This document shows positions 1 to 8,674 of a stretch of DNA of 64,000 bases, piece after piece (the first letter of the stretch is position 1; every line of letters begins with the position of its first letter). Below the pieces are notes generated by a model, which was given only the letters and a program-made list of their open reading frames with translations, was not told where the DNA came from and did no database searches. Source of the stretch: Clostridium transplantifaecale (GTDB taxonomy: Bacteria > Bacillota > Clostridia > Lachnospirales > Lachnospiraceae); the NCBI RefSeq assembly GCF_900626075.1, contig NZ_UYZY01000004.1, positions 124,001 through 188,000 on the forward strand, written 5' to 3'. Position numbers and translations under genes: made by a program.

Positions 1-1
1 A

Positions 2-631
2 TTCAGCACCATCACGGCTCCTATCGGAGGTCTCGTAGAGAGCTTTAACGTGGAAGTGCATGACAACGTGGCACAGTCCAATGTTCTCTGTGTTATTTCC
101 GGAGAAGGCACGAAAGCGGTATCCTTTAATGTTACCGAGCGTGTTGTAAACGGCCTGAGCATGGGTGATCCAATCAGAGTAGAGAAAAACGGCAGCGAAT
201 ATCACGGCGTAATCACGGAAATCAGCTCCATGGTAGATGCGGCCACTGGACTTTTTAAGGTAAAAGCATCCCTGGAAGGAGCCGATGCGCTGGCTACGGG
301 AGCACAGGTAAAACTTTATGTCACATCCAGCAGCGCCGAGAATGTCATGATGGTTCCGACCGACGCCATTTATTATCAGGGCGGAAATGCTATGGTTTAT
401 ACATATAAAGATAACGCGGTGCATGAAGTGCCGGTGGAAGTGGGCATCTACGATGCGGATAAAACAGAGATTACGGACGGCCTCACTACGGAAGATGACG
501 TAATTATTACCTGGAGTTCCGAGCTGTTTGAAGGTTCACAGGTAGAAATCCTGGGAGAGACAGCCGGAGCGGATACTGCCGGCGAAGCAGACGGCGCATC
601 AGAAGACACGACAGAAGCAGATGCGAAATAA
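2..631 (+). CDS. RND efflux periplasmic-adaptor (HlyD/MFP) protein, 3' part
   Basis: The reading frame is open from base 2, so this is the C-terminal ~209 residues of a longer protein cut by the window edge; the GTG at base 50 is internal. The visible part carries the beta-barrel and membrane-proximal signatures of membrane fusion proteins of RND pumps (phrases like TAPIGGLV, GDPIRVEKNGSEYHGVITEIS, MMVPTDAIYYQGG). It ends in an Ala/Glu/Asp-rich tail. The stop lies 12 bases before the permease start, with an AGGAGG site between them, so the two are one operon. Known role: links the inner-membrane RND permease to an outer exit duct. Family assignment is firm; substrate unknown. Confidence 0.85.
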   Translation, partial: FSTITAPIGGLVESFNVEVHDNVAQSNVLCVISGEGTKAVSFNVTERVVNGLSMGDPIRVEKNGSEYHGVITEISSMVDAATGLFKVKASLEGADALATGAQVKLYVTSSSAENVMMVPTDAIYYQGGNAMVYTYKDNAVHEVPVEVGIYDADKTEITDGLTTEDDVIITWSSELFEGSQVEILGETAGADTAGEADGASEDTTEADAK

Positions 632-643
632 GGAGGCCATTAA

Positions 644-3600
644 ATGGGATTAACAAGAAGCGTCCTGAAACGCCCGGTTACAACGATCCTGGCAGTTCTT
701 TGTCTGATCGTATTTGGTATTTCATCCGTTTTTTCATCGAAACTGGAGCTGACTCCGGAGATGGAAATGCCGATGATGGTAGTATTTGCTGTTTATCCGG
801 GAGCCAACCCGGAGGACGTTGACGAACTGGTTACCAAACCGATAGAAGATGAGATTGGAACCCTGAACGGTATTAAATCCGTAAACAGCTATTCCAATGA
901 AAATATGTCCATGGTCCTTTTGCAGTATGAATACGGCACGGATATGGATAAAGCGTACTCCGACTTAAAGAAAAAGACGGATGCCATGAAGAGCAGCCTG
1001 CCGGACGATGTGGATACCCCGACAATCATGGAATTCAACATCAACGACCAGGCAACCATGTATCTGGCCGTCAATAATGACAAGGCAGATAACCTTTATA
1101 ACTATGTAGACGAGAAAATCGTTCCCGAGATTGAGAAAATTTCTTCCGTTGCCAGTGTGGACATCAGCGGCGGACGTGAAGAGTACATCAAGGTGGAAGT
1201 GATTCCGGAGAAGCTTAAACAGTATCACCTGAGCATAAACTCCCTGGTTACGGCCGTGGCATCCGCCAATCTGGCATATCCGGCCGGAAGCACCGAGGTG
1301 GGAAGCCAGAGCCTTTCCGTCACCACCGGTGTGGATTTTAAAGATATGGAGAGCCTGAAACGGATCCCCATCACACTTGGCAACGGCAACACTATTTATC
1401 TTGAAGATGTGGCGAATATCAACTCCACACTTAAGGATGCGGCCGGTATCGGACGCTATAACGGCAAGGATACCATTGCCCTTGGTGTTAAAAAACAGCA
1501 GAAAAGTTCGGCGATGGAGGTATCCAAAGCAGTTAACAGAACAATTTCTCATTTAACTGAAGTAAATCCCGACCTCGAAATCGTTGTAGTAAATGACAAC
1601 AGTGATCAGATCAACAGCTCCCTGATCAGCGTGCTGCAGACGATGATAGCGGCAGTCATCATTTCCATGGTGATTATTTTCCTGTTCTTCGGAGACCTGA
1701 AGGCGTCACTGATCGTAGGTACGTCCATTCCCGTGTCAATTCTGGCGGCCCTCGTCATGATGAGGGTAATGGGATTCTCGCTCAACGTTATTACGCTGGG
1801 CAGCCTGGTGCTGGGCGTCGGTATGATGGTTGATAACTCCATCGTAGTACTGGAGAGCTGTTTCCGTTCCACAAAGGGAAAAGGATTCAACGAATTCCAC
1901 AAGGCGGCCCTGGAAGGCAGCAGCATTGTAATTCAGTCCATTATCGGTTCAACGGCTACAACCTGCGTTGTATTCCTGCCGCTGGCATTCCTGTCCGGTA
2001 TGACGGGACAGATGTTTAAACCGCTTGGATTTACAATTGTATTCTGTATGGTTGCATCCCTGATTTCCGCTATGACCATTGTGCCGTTGTGCTATATGAT
2101 GTACCGGCCGAAAGAAAGAAACAACGCGCCTCTTTCCGGTCTCGTGGAGAAGATGCAGAATGGATACAGAGGCATTATGAAATCTCTTCTGCCGAAAAAG
2201 AAAACGGTTATGATCACCACAGTAGGCCTGCTGGTTATTTCTATTTTCCTTGCAACCCAGCTTAAAATGGAGCTGATGCCCGCCAACGACCAGGGCACCG
2301 TCTCCGTAACGGTAGAACTGAGACCAGGCCTGGGGATCGAAAAGGCCAATGAGATACTGACCAAAGTGGAAGATTACGTCTCCAATGACGAGGATGTGGA
2401 GTCCTACATGCTCTCCTACGGAAGCAGCGGACTCAGCATAGGAGGAGGTTCGTCGGCATCACTGACAGCCTACTTAAGAGATGACAGAAAACGGACCACG
2501 GATGAGGTGGTGGATGAGTGGAGACCGGTTCTTACCATGATTCCGGACACCAATATCACACTGTCTTCCCAGAGCGCAATGAGCATGATGGGCGGCGGAA
2601 ATGACGGAGTAGAGTATATTCTGCAGAGTACCCAGTACGACGAGCTGAAAGAGGCGTCGGATAAGATTGTCCAGGCGCTGAAGCACCGTTCCGAAGTTAC
2701 AAGAATCCATTCATCCCTGGAAAACTCCGCGCCGGTTGTAAAGATTGACGTGGATCCGCTGAAGGCGGCGGCTGAGGGACTGACTCCTGCACAGGTAGGC
2801 GGTACGGTCAATTTGATGCTGAGCGGCAAGGAAGCCACCACACTGGATGTGGACGGCGGTGAAGTCAGTGTCATGGTAGAGTACCCCGACGGGGAATACG
2901 ATGCCATTGACCAGGTAAAGGGAATCGTGTTAGACACGCCGACAGGCGGTTCCGTTGCCCTAACAGACATTGCAGATATCTATTTTAAAGACAGCCCGCA
3001 GAATATTATCAGAAGCGATAAAGAATATCAGGTGACAATTACAGGCGATTTTGTAAAAGGAATTGTCAAAGACGACCAGGATGCCCTTGAAACCACGATT
3101 TATAAGGAGGCGGTGCTTCCAAACATGTCCGAGAGCATTACAAGAGCCCAGAACAGCATGGATGAAGCGATGGCGGAGGAATTCTCTGCCCTGGCAGGCG
3201 CTATTGCACTTGCAATCTTCCTGATTTTCGTAGTTATGGCGGCCCAGTTTGAGTCACCGAAGTTCTCAATCATGGTTATGACGACAATCCCGTTCAGCCT
3301 GATCGGTTCATTCGGCCTCATGTTCCTGGCTAATGCGACCATCAGTATGCCGTCCCTTCTGGGATTCCTGATGTTGGTCGGAACGGTTGTTAACAACGGT
3401 ATTCTCTATGTGGATACGGCCAACCAATACAGAAGCGACATGGACCGCGATACAGCCCTGATTGAAGCAGGAGCGACAAGACTCCGTCCTATCCTTATGA
3501 CAACCCTGACGACTATTGTAGCTATGATTCCGATGGCGCTTGCAATCGGAGACAGCGGCGAGATGATGCAGGGAATGGCTCTTGTCAACGTGGGCGGCCT

Positions 3601-3691
3601 GCTGGCATCCACGACATTATCCCTTTTAATGCTGCCGATTTACTATACACTGATGAACAGAGGCCACAGGGAAGAATTGGATGTGGATTAA
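644..3691 (+). CDS. RND-family efflux permease (AcrB/HAE1-like)
   Basis: A 1015-residue protein of the size and layout of hydrophobe/amphiphile-efflux RND pumps. It has an N-terminal transmembrane helix, two large extracytoplasmic loops (about 40-330 and 545-850) and two blocks of membrane helices (about 330-535 and 850-1010). The proton-relay segment reads GVGMMVDNSIVVLES with an acidic residue near 397. The start ATG has an AGGAGG site 7 bases upstream. It is a proton-driven exporter in the cytoplasmic membrane, working with the upstream adaptor and probably the two TolC-family proteins downstream. Homologues are common in Lachnospiraceae although these are monoderm cells. Substrate cannot be told from sequence. 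Confidence 0.93.
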   Translation: MGLTRSVLKRPVTTILAVLCLIVFGISSVFSSKLELTPEMEMPMMVVFAVYPGANPEDVDELVTKPIEDEIGTLNGIKSVNSYSNENMSMVLLQYEYGTDMDKAYSDLKKKTDAMKSSLPDDVDTPTIMEFNINDQATMYLAVNNDKADNLYNYVDEKIVPEIEKISSVASVDISGGREEYIKVEVIPEKLKQYHLSINSLVTAVASANLAYPAGSTEVGSQSLSVTTGVDFKDMESLKRIPITLGNGNTIYLEDVANINSTLKDAAGIGRYNGKDTIALGVKKQQKSSAMEVSKAVNRTISHLTEVNPDLEIVVVNDNSDQINSSLISVLQTMIAAVIISMVIIFLFFGDLKASLIVGTSIPVSILAALVMMRVMGFSLNVITLGSLVLGVGMMVDNSIVVLESCFRSTKGKGFNEFHKAALEGSSIVIQSIIGSTATTCVVFLPLAFLSGMTGQMFKPLGFTIVFCMVASLISAMTIVPLCYMMYRPKERNNAPLSGLVEKMQNGYRGIMKSLLPKKKTVMITTVGLLVISIFLATQLKMELMPANDQGTVSVTVELRPGLGIEKANEILTKVEDYVSNDEDVESYMLSYGSSGLSIGGGSSASLTAYLRDDRKRTTDEVVDEWRPVLTMIPDTNITLSSQSAMSMMGGGNDGVEYILQSTQYDELKEASDKIVQALKHRSEVTRIHSSLENSAPVVKIDVDPLKAAAEGLTPAQVGGTVNLMLSGKEATTLDVDGGEVSVMVEYPDGEYDAIDQVKGIVLDTPTGGSVALTDIADIYFKDSPQNIIRSDKEYQVTITGDFVKGIVKDDQDALETTIYKEAVLPNMSESITRAQNSMDEAMAEEFSALAGAIALAIFLIFVVMAAQFESPKFSIMVMTTIPFSLIGSFGLMFLANATISMPSLLGFLMLVGTVVNNGILYVDTANQYRSDMDRDTALIEAGATRLRPILMTTLTTIVAMIPMALAIGDSGEMMQGMALVNVGGLLASTTLSLLMLPIYYTLMNRGHREELDVD

Positions 3692-3810
3692 TGGAAATAG
3701 TGTGGTAAAATGGTAGCGTGGTAAGATGACAGGCGCAGCCGGACCCGCTGGGGAACGGCTGCACACAGATAGAAACCGTGGACAAAAGCTGCGGAGGTGA
3801 GAAAACTTAA

Positions 3811-4971
3811 ATGAAAAGAAGACGGAAACAGATAGCTGTAACGGCTCTTGCGGCCCTGACGGCAATATCTTTAACCGTTCCCGCTTATGCGGCTGCGGGG
3901 CCCTCGGGCCAGACCACTTACATAAACGGCGCAGGAGCCGGAGCAGAAGATACGGTTCTGGATTATAACGATATTAATAACAGGATTACGAATTATAATG
4001 TGAATTACAAGCAGCTTAATTCCACCCTTGTGAACAGTTCGCAGTCGCTGGATGCGGCGAGAGAGCTGAGGGAGGATGCGTCGGAGCTGATGGACGAGGC
4101 GGCCGAGCTGCGTTCCGACGGTCTGAATGAGACCAGCCGGGAACTCTATGACAGCTATAAAGAGACTGCTAAGGAACTCCGTAAGCAGGCTCAGAAACTC
4201 ACGAATGAAGAACTCAGCAAATCGGCACAGAAGACATTGAGGCAGATGAAAAGCCAGCTGGTAGCGTCGACGCAGCAGCTGATGATCCAGTACAGTGAGA
4301 CGCTGGCCAAACAGGAGCTGATGAATAAACAGATAGAGCTTGCACAGGCCAATCTCGATGCGGCAAACAGGATGGCCGGAATGGGCATGAAATCGGCACA
4401 GGACATTCAGTCGGCCCAGGAGACGTTAAAACAGGTGGAAAGCGGTGCGGCCCAGTTGAAATACGGTCTCGATAATATGAGGCAGAATCTCCTGCTCCTG
4501 ACCGGATGGAACCATGATTCAACGCCTGAGATAAGGCCGGTGCCTTCCGCCGATTTGGCAAGGATTGATCAGATGAACCCACAGAACGATCTCAGCGCGG
4601 CAGTCGGAGCCAATTACGATCTGCAGGCAGTGAAGAGCGCTTCCGCTACCGGTTCATCGGCCAGGAACGTGAAGAAGAGAAACGTCGCCCAGTCCCAGCA
4701 GGATGTGGCATCCACTCTGCAGAGCCTCTATAACACAGTGATTTCCAAGCGCCAGTCCTACGAGGCGGCCCTCTCCGAGTACGGAGCGGCAGAGCAGAAA
4801 ATGCAGGCGGCAGACAGAAAATATTCCCTGGGAATGATGGGAAAACTTGAATATCTGAGCGCCCAGGCGGAATACCTTACTTCAAAATCGAACAAAGAAA
4901 TTGCAGATATAGAGTTATTTTCAGCCATGGAGAAGTATGATTGGGCGGTAAAAGGCCTGATTATGTCTTAG
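3811..4971 (+). CDS. TolC-family (outer-membrane-efflux-protein-like) coiled-coil protein 1
   Basis: 386 residues with a clear signal peptide (positive RRRK, hydrophobic core, AYA cleavage near residue 27). The rest is mostly helical, Ala/Gln/Glu-rich and heptad-like. The C-terminal pattern AEQKMQAADRKYSLGMMGKLEYLSAQAEYL is the hallmark of the OEP/TolC repeat. In diderms this family forms the exit duct of RND pumps. It follows the permease by about 120 bases with no terminator seen, so it is probably in the same operon. It is odd for a presumed monoderm spore former. The beta-strand segments forming the outer-membrane barrel are not obvious. Function as a wall-spanning duct is inference. Confidence 0.75.
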   Translation: MKRRRKQIAVTALAALTAISLTVPAYAAAGPSGQTTYINGAGAGAEDTVLDYNDINNRITNYNVNYKQLNSTLVNSSQSLDAARELREDASELMDEAAELRSDGLNETSRELYDSYKETAKELRKQAQKLTNEELSKSAQKTLRQMKSQLVASTQQLMIQYSETLAKQELMNKQIELAQANLDAANRMAGMGMKSAQDIQSAQETLKQVESGAAQLKYGLDNMRQNLLLLTGWNHDSTPEIRPVPSADLARIDQMNPQNDLSAAVGANYDLQAVKSASATGSSARNVKKRNVAQSQQDVASTLQSLYNTVISKRQSYEAALSEYGAAEQKMQAADRKYSLGMMGKLEYLSAQAEYLTSKSNKEIADIELFSAMEKYDWAVKGLIMS

Positions 4972-5004
4972 ACACGCTCTGGGAAAGGCAAAAGGAGAGT
5001 AGAA

Positions 5005-6315
5005 ATGAAGCACGATAAGAAGGTCCTTTGTTATAAAAAAGCCCTTTGCAACAAAAAAGTTCTTTCAATACTGGCGGCAGCCTCTCTGGCTGTAATGTCA
5101 CCGCTGCAGGTAATGGCGGAAAATCCGGATTTTGCCCATGACGAGGCGACCTGGGCCAGGCTCAGGGACAATGTGATGGAGTATGATGAACTTCAGATGC
5201 TGGTGGAGGAATATAACCCTACCTATATGAATAACCAGGTTTCCTACAAGGATTCCAAAACAAAAGATGATGCGGAAACCGTAAGACAGGATTTAAAAGA
5301 TGCGGCCGACGATCTGTCAAGCCAGGCTGAAGATATGAGGGATACGGCAGACTCCCTGCTGGATTTGGCAAATTCCCTTCAGTATATGTCCAAAGAACAG
5401 GCCGATGCCGTTCTGAAGCAGGCCGGAATCAGCAGTATCAACAGCCTGATGTCGTCCTACAATGCCATGTATATGGGCGCCGCCATGATGGAAAACAGCG
5501 CGCTGAAGCAGAATATCTCGGCAGACAGCACTTACGATGATGATGAATCCAGGAAACTCAAATATTTAAAAACACAGAACGGTCTGATCATGTCGGTACA
5601 GACCATGTTTGCTTCCTACAATCAGATGAAAAGCAGCCTGGATGTAATCCAGAAAAACATCGAGATTATGGAAGCCGTGCAGCGTTCCACAGAAACAAGA
5701 GCCGGACTTGGTATGGCGACGCAGGCCGATATCCTGACAGCCAAGAAAAACGTACAGTCGCTCCAGTCCACCTACACCCAGACTCGCAGTTCTTTGGATT
5801 CAGTGAAACAGAGTCTCTGCATTGCTACCGGCTGGCAGTTTAATGCCGACCCGGAAATTAGAGAAGTTCCGGCAAACGATATGAACAGAATCGCCGCCCT
5901 TAATCTGGAAGCAGATAAAAAAACGGCGCTGGAAAACAACTATGATTTAAGGTATGACAACAAGATTTTAAGGAACATGACCGAAGGCTCCACAGACAAG
6001 AAGAATATGGAGCGGACGATCAAAAACCTGGAAGAGACAATCGGAGCCACAATGGTAAATCTCTATAATGACATTTACCAGAAGCAGACGGCTCTGGAGC
6101 TTGCAGACGCAGCTCTGGCAACCGAAACTACCGCCATGAATGCAATGGAGAGAAAGTACCAGCTTGGAATGGCAAGTCAGTTGGAATACCTCCAGGAGCA
6201 GGCGGCATTCCTTGGCAAACAGATTGACCGCCAGACGGCAGAGATATCCCTGTTCCAGGCGTTTGAGACATATGACTGGGCTCTTAAGGGGATGATGTCG
6301 GGCGCTGGGAAATAG
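5005..6315 (+). CDS. TolC-family coiled-coil protein 2
   Basis: 436 residues, a paralogue of the upstream gene, 33 bases downstream with its own GGAGAG site. The signal peptide ends near VMA-EN (about residue 38). Long amphipathic helices and the OEP-like C-terminal motif (ALATETTAMNAMERKYQLGMASQLEYL) are visible. Both copies end with nearly the same block, an aromatic YDW followed by A-x-KG. Two tandem different copies suggest either a hetero-oligomer or division of labour with the RND pump. Family membership is well supported by the repeat pattern; topology and partner binding are not shown by sequence. Confidence 0.75.
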   Translation: MKHDKKVLCYKKALCNKKVLSILAAASLAVMSPLQVMAENPDFAHDEATWARLRDNVMEYDELQMLVEEYNPTYMNNQVSYKDSKTKDDAETVRQDLKDAADDLSSQAEDMRDTADSLLDLANSLQYMSKEQADAVLKQAGISSINSLMSSYNAMYMGAAMMENSALKQNISADSTYDDDESRKLKYLKTQNGLIMSVQTMFASYNQMKSSLDVIQKNIEIMEAVQRSTETRAGLGMATQADILTAKKNVQSLQSTYTQTRSSLDSVKQSLCIATGWQFNADPEIREVPANDMNRIAALNLEADKKTALENNYDLRYDNKILRNMTEGSTDKKNMERTIKNLEETIGATMVNLYNDIYQKQTALELADAALATETTAMNAMERKYQLGMASQLEYLQEQAAFLGKQIDRQTAEISLFQAFETYDWALKGMMSGAGK

Positions 6316-6415
6316 CCGGGAACCAGGTGTATTGTGGTATATGGTGGTGGTATATTACGAGTTTATACTACGGAGATGAAAATGGACACAGGTTTAAGCT
6401 TAAAGTAATGGATAC

Positions 6416-7345
6416 TTAATTTCGCGATAACAGCTCCGCAAGGCGGAAACGGACGCGGACAGTGACTTCTGGTTCAGAAGAAGTTTCTGTCTGCGTTTTT
6501 TTGCCTGCTTCTGACTGAGCTTTTTTGCCTGCTTCTGTCTGAACTTTTTGGCCTGAAACGCTGACGGAATTTTTATCCGAGGGCTTTGGGCTGGAGGCGT
6601 TCGTGTCGGAGGGCGCCGTGCCGAAAAGCTCTGTGTCGGAGAGATTTGTACCGGAACGCTTCATGTCAGAGAAGTTCGTTCTGGAGGGCTTCGTCTCCCC
6701 GAAGACTACACGGCGGTGTTTCATTAAGTCTCGATAATCGTTTTCAGTCAGAAGATTTTTAAGCTCTTCTTTTGAAGAATCAGGTACCTCGCAGACGGAC
6801 GCCTGTGAAAAGCACAGCGGCGGATAGAGGACGCACCACCAGTTTTTCCCGCTGCCGTTTCCCAGGAGGACGCGGACGGCGTCATATGTTCCGCAGGGAA
6901 ATGTGACGTCACCGTAGATTTTGGTTGGGAAATAACACTGTTCGATCCGTATGTCCGCAGAATAATTAAAACCTTTGGAGAACATATAGGATTCGGCGGT
7001 ATTTTCCAGCTCGGTTTTATGCTCATTTATATAAGAAATAAGTTCCTCTTTGGAGAGCGCCTTATTTTCCAAATCCTCGTACATGGTATCGATGAGAAGC
7101 TGCTTTACCTCTAATTTTAGATTCTGATCCTCTTCACTGTTACTGTTGGCCAGCACATGAAAACGGAGAATCTGCGGCGCCAGTTCGTTGGAAAGCGTCT
7201 CCTCCGCCACCCGCGCACAGTTCAGGGCTACGGGCACCGAAGCCAGCAGGGCGAGGGAAAGAGAGGCACTGAAAAGAAGGGCAAGTTTTTTCAGATTCCT
7301 TTTATGTAATTGATTCATATAATATGTAATATGTGGGTGTGGCAT
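6416..7345 (-). CDS. spoIIR: Stage II sporulation protein R
   Basis: SpoIIR is the forespore-made secreted signal that triggers pro-sigma-E processing by SpoIIGA. Seen here: an N-terminal membrane/signal segment (about residues 18-42), the family block RFHVLANSNSEEDQ, and GKNWWCVLYPPLCF. The ATG at 7345 has GGAGG 7 bases upstream. At 309 residues it is longer than typical family members, because about 75 Ser/Thr/Lys-rich low-complexity residues (around 215-290) precede the final VRVRFRLAELL segment. It faces the TolC genes convergently and is divergent from ddl. It is good evidence for a spore former. Confidence 0.93.
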   Translation of the reverse strand: MPHPHITYYMNQLHKRNLKKLALLFSASLSLALLASVPVALNCARVAEETLSNELAPQILRFHVLANSNSEEDQNLKLEVKQLLIDTMYEDLENKALSKEELISYINEHKTELENTAESYMFSKGFNYSADIRIEQCYFPTKIYGDVTFPCGTYDAVRVLLGNGSGKNWWCVLYPPLCFSQASVCEVPDSSKEELKNLLTENDYRDLMKHRRVVFGETKPSRTNFSDMKRSGTNLSDTELFGTAPSDTNASSPKPSDKNSVSVSGQKVQTEAGKKAQSEAGKKTQTETSSEPEVTVRVRFRLAELLSRN

Positions 7346-7439
7346 TAGGTTACCTCCATGAGTGATATTTCAGTTACTGCTTTATTTCTTACAATTTATT
7401 TCATATTGCTATCTTACTTATCCCAAGTATTGACAGTTG

Positions 7440-7448
7440 TGATATAAT
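7440..7448 (+). promoter_or_regulatory. Extended -10 promoter for ddl
   Basis: TGA followed directly by a perfect TATAAT (7443-7448) forms an extended -10 element about 100 bases before the chosen ddl start. The TTGACA seen at 7430 is too close to act as its -35. Position and match to the sigma-A consensus support a promoter; not proven. Confidence 0.5.
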
Positions 7449-7544
7449 CTAAACAGTTTGAAACAATATCCGGAAAAACGGAAGATTAGACGAAGTGATA
7501 AACGATATCCGGCAGAATTGGGCAGAAAGGCAGATCAAATAATT

Positions 7545-8609
7545 ATGAAAAAAAGAATTCTTGTTATTTTCGGCGGACAGTCATCGGAGCATATAGTTTC
7601 CTGCATGTCCGCAGTAAATGTAATCAACAATATAGACAGAGATACATATGAGGTTCTTATCGTGGGAATCACGGAAGAAGGGCACTGGCTCCTGGTAGAT
7701 TCCGTGGAGGCGATTAAGGATGAAAGCTGGAGAAACGGAACCGTGCAGGCCATCCTTTCACCGGATGCCACGGAGAAATCTGTGATTGTCATGGATGGAA
7801 GCAAAATAGAGAAGATAAAGGTAGACGGAGCTTTCCCGGTTCTCCACGGCCTGTATGGCGAGGATGGAACGATCCAGGGACTTTTTGAGCTGGTACAGCT
7901 CCCTTATGTAGGCTGCGGTGTATTGGCATCCGCTGTTTCGATGGATAAATTCTTTACAAAAATCATTGCGGACCGGGTTGGTGTCCGTCAGGCGGCATAT
8001 GAGCCGGTTATGAAAGAAGAGATTGCAGATGCAGAAGGAATGGAGGATGCTGTTAAGAGGGTGGAAACCCGTTTTTCCTATCCTGTATTCATCAAACCGT
8101 CCAATGCCGGTTCTTCCCGGGGCGTATCCAAGGCGGAGGACAGAGAACAGCTTGAAAAGGGACTTTCGGAGGCCGCCCTTCATGACAGGAAAATTCTTGT
8201 GGAAGAGACGATTGTCGGCCATGAGATAGAGTGTGCAGTTTTTGGAAACGGCAAGGAACCGGTGATTGCATCCGGCGTCGGCGAAGTCCTGGCTGCCGCA
8301 GAATTCTATGATTTTGAGGCCAAATATTTTAATGCAGAGTCCAGAACAGTTGTGAATCCGGAGCTTCCTGGTGACAGCGCCGAGAGAGTCAGAAAGGCAG
8401 CCGTTGAGATTTTCAAGGCAGTCGATGGCTATGGCCTGGCCAGAGTGGATTTCTTTGTTACGGCCGATGGGGATGTTGTATTTAATGAGATCAACACAAT
8501 GCCGGGATTCACGGCTATCAGCATGTATCCAATGCTGTTTGAGGCAGCGGGAATCAGCAAGACAGAGCTGGTTGGAAAGCTGATTGAGCATGGACTGAAA
8601 CGGTTTTAG
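7545..8609 (+). CDS. ddl: D-alanine--D-alanine ligase
   Basis: ATP-grasp enzyme joining two D-alanines for the peptidoglycan stem peptide. The frame opens further upstream with a TTG at 7458, but homology begins at the ATG at 7545 (MKKRILVIFGGQSSEH), giving 354 residues, the normal family length. Visible motifs: HGLYGEDGTIQG, the serine-loop region PSNAGSSRGVSK, FYDFEAKYF and the metal-binding NEINTMPGFT. The Lys-Tyr pair in EAKY is the form linked with D-Ala as second substrate rather than D-Lac, so no depsipeptide (vancomycin-resistance) specificity is indicated. The next gene is murI, so this is a small wall-precursor group. Confidence 0.93.
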   Translation: MKKRILVIFGGQSSEHIVSCMSAVNVINNIDRDTYEVLIVGITEEGHWLLVDSVEAIKDESWRNGTVQAILSPDATEKSVIVMDGSKIEKIKVDGAFPVLHGLYGEDGTIQGLFELVQLPYVGCGVLASAVSMDKFFTKIIADRVGVRQAAYEPVMKEEIADAEGMEDAVKRVETRFSYPVFIKPSNAGSSRGVSKAEDREQLEKGLSEAALHDRKILVEETIVGHEIECAVFGNGKEPVIASGVGEVLAAAEFYDFEAKYFNAESRTVVNPELPGDSAERVRKAAVEIFKAVDGYGLARVDFFVTADGDVVFNEINTMPGFTAISMYPMLFEAAGISKTELVGKLIEHGLKRF

Positions 8610-8674
8610 GCCTGGAGCTGTTTTACGCGAATGTCTGCCGGGACAGAAATGGAGGATATGAATGGAGGATATGA

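Noticed and set aside
965-1552. 195-codon minus-strand open frame inside the RND permease gene
   Set aside because: Antisense shadow; no ribosome site or recognisable domain, and the plus-strand gene is continuous.
7430-7448. TTGACA plus TATAAT as a complete -35/-10 promoter before ddl
   Set aside because: Only about 7 bases separate them; an extended -10 alone is the better reading.
8284-8360. Vancomycin-resistance-type D-Ala-D-Lac ligase
   Set aside because: The Lys-Tyr in EAKY is of the D-Ala-D-Ala type and no vanH/vanX-like genes are nearby.
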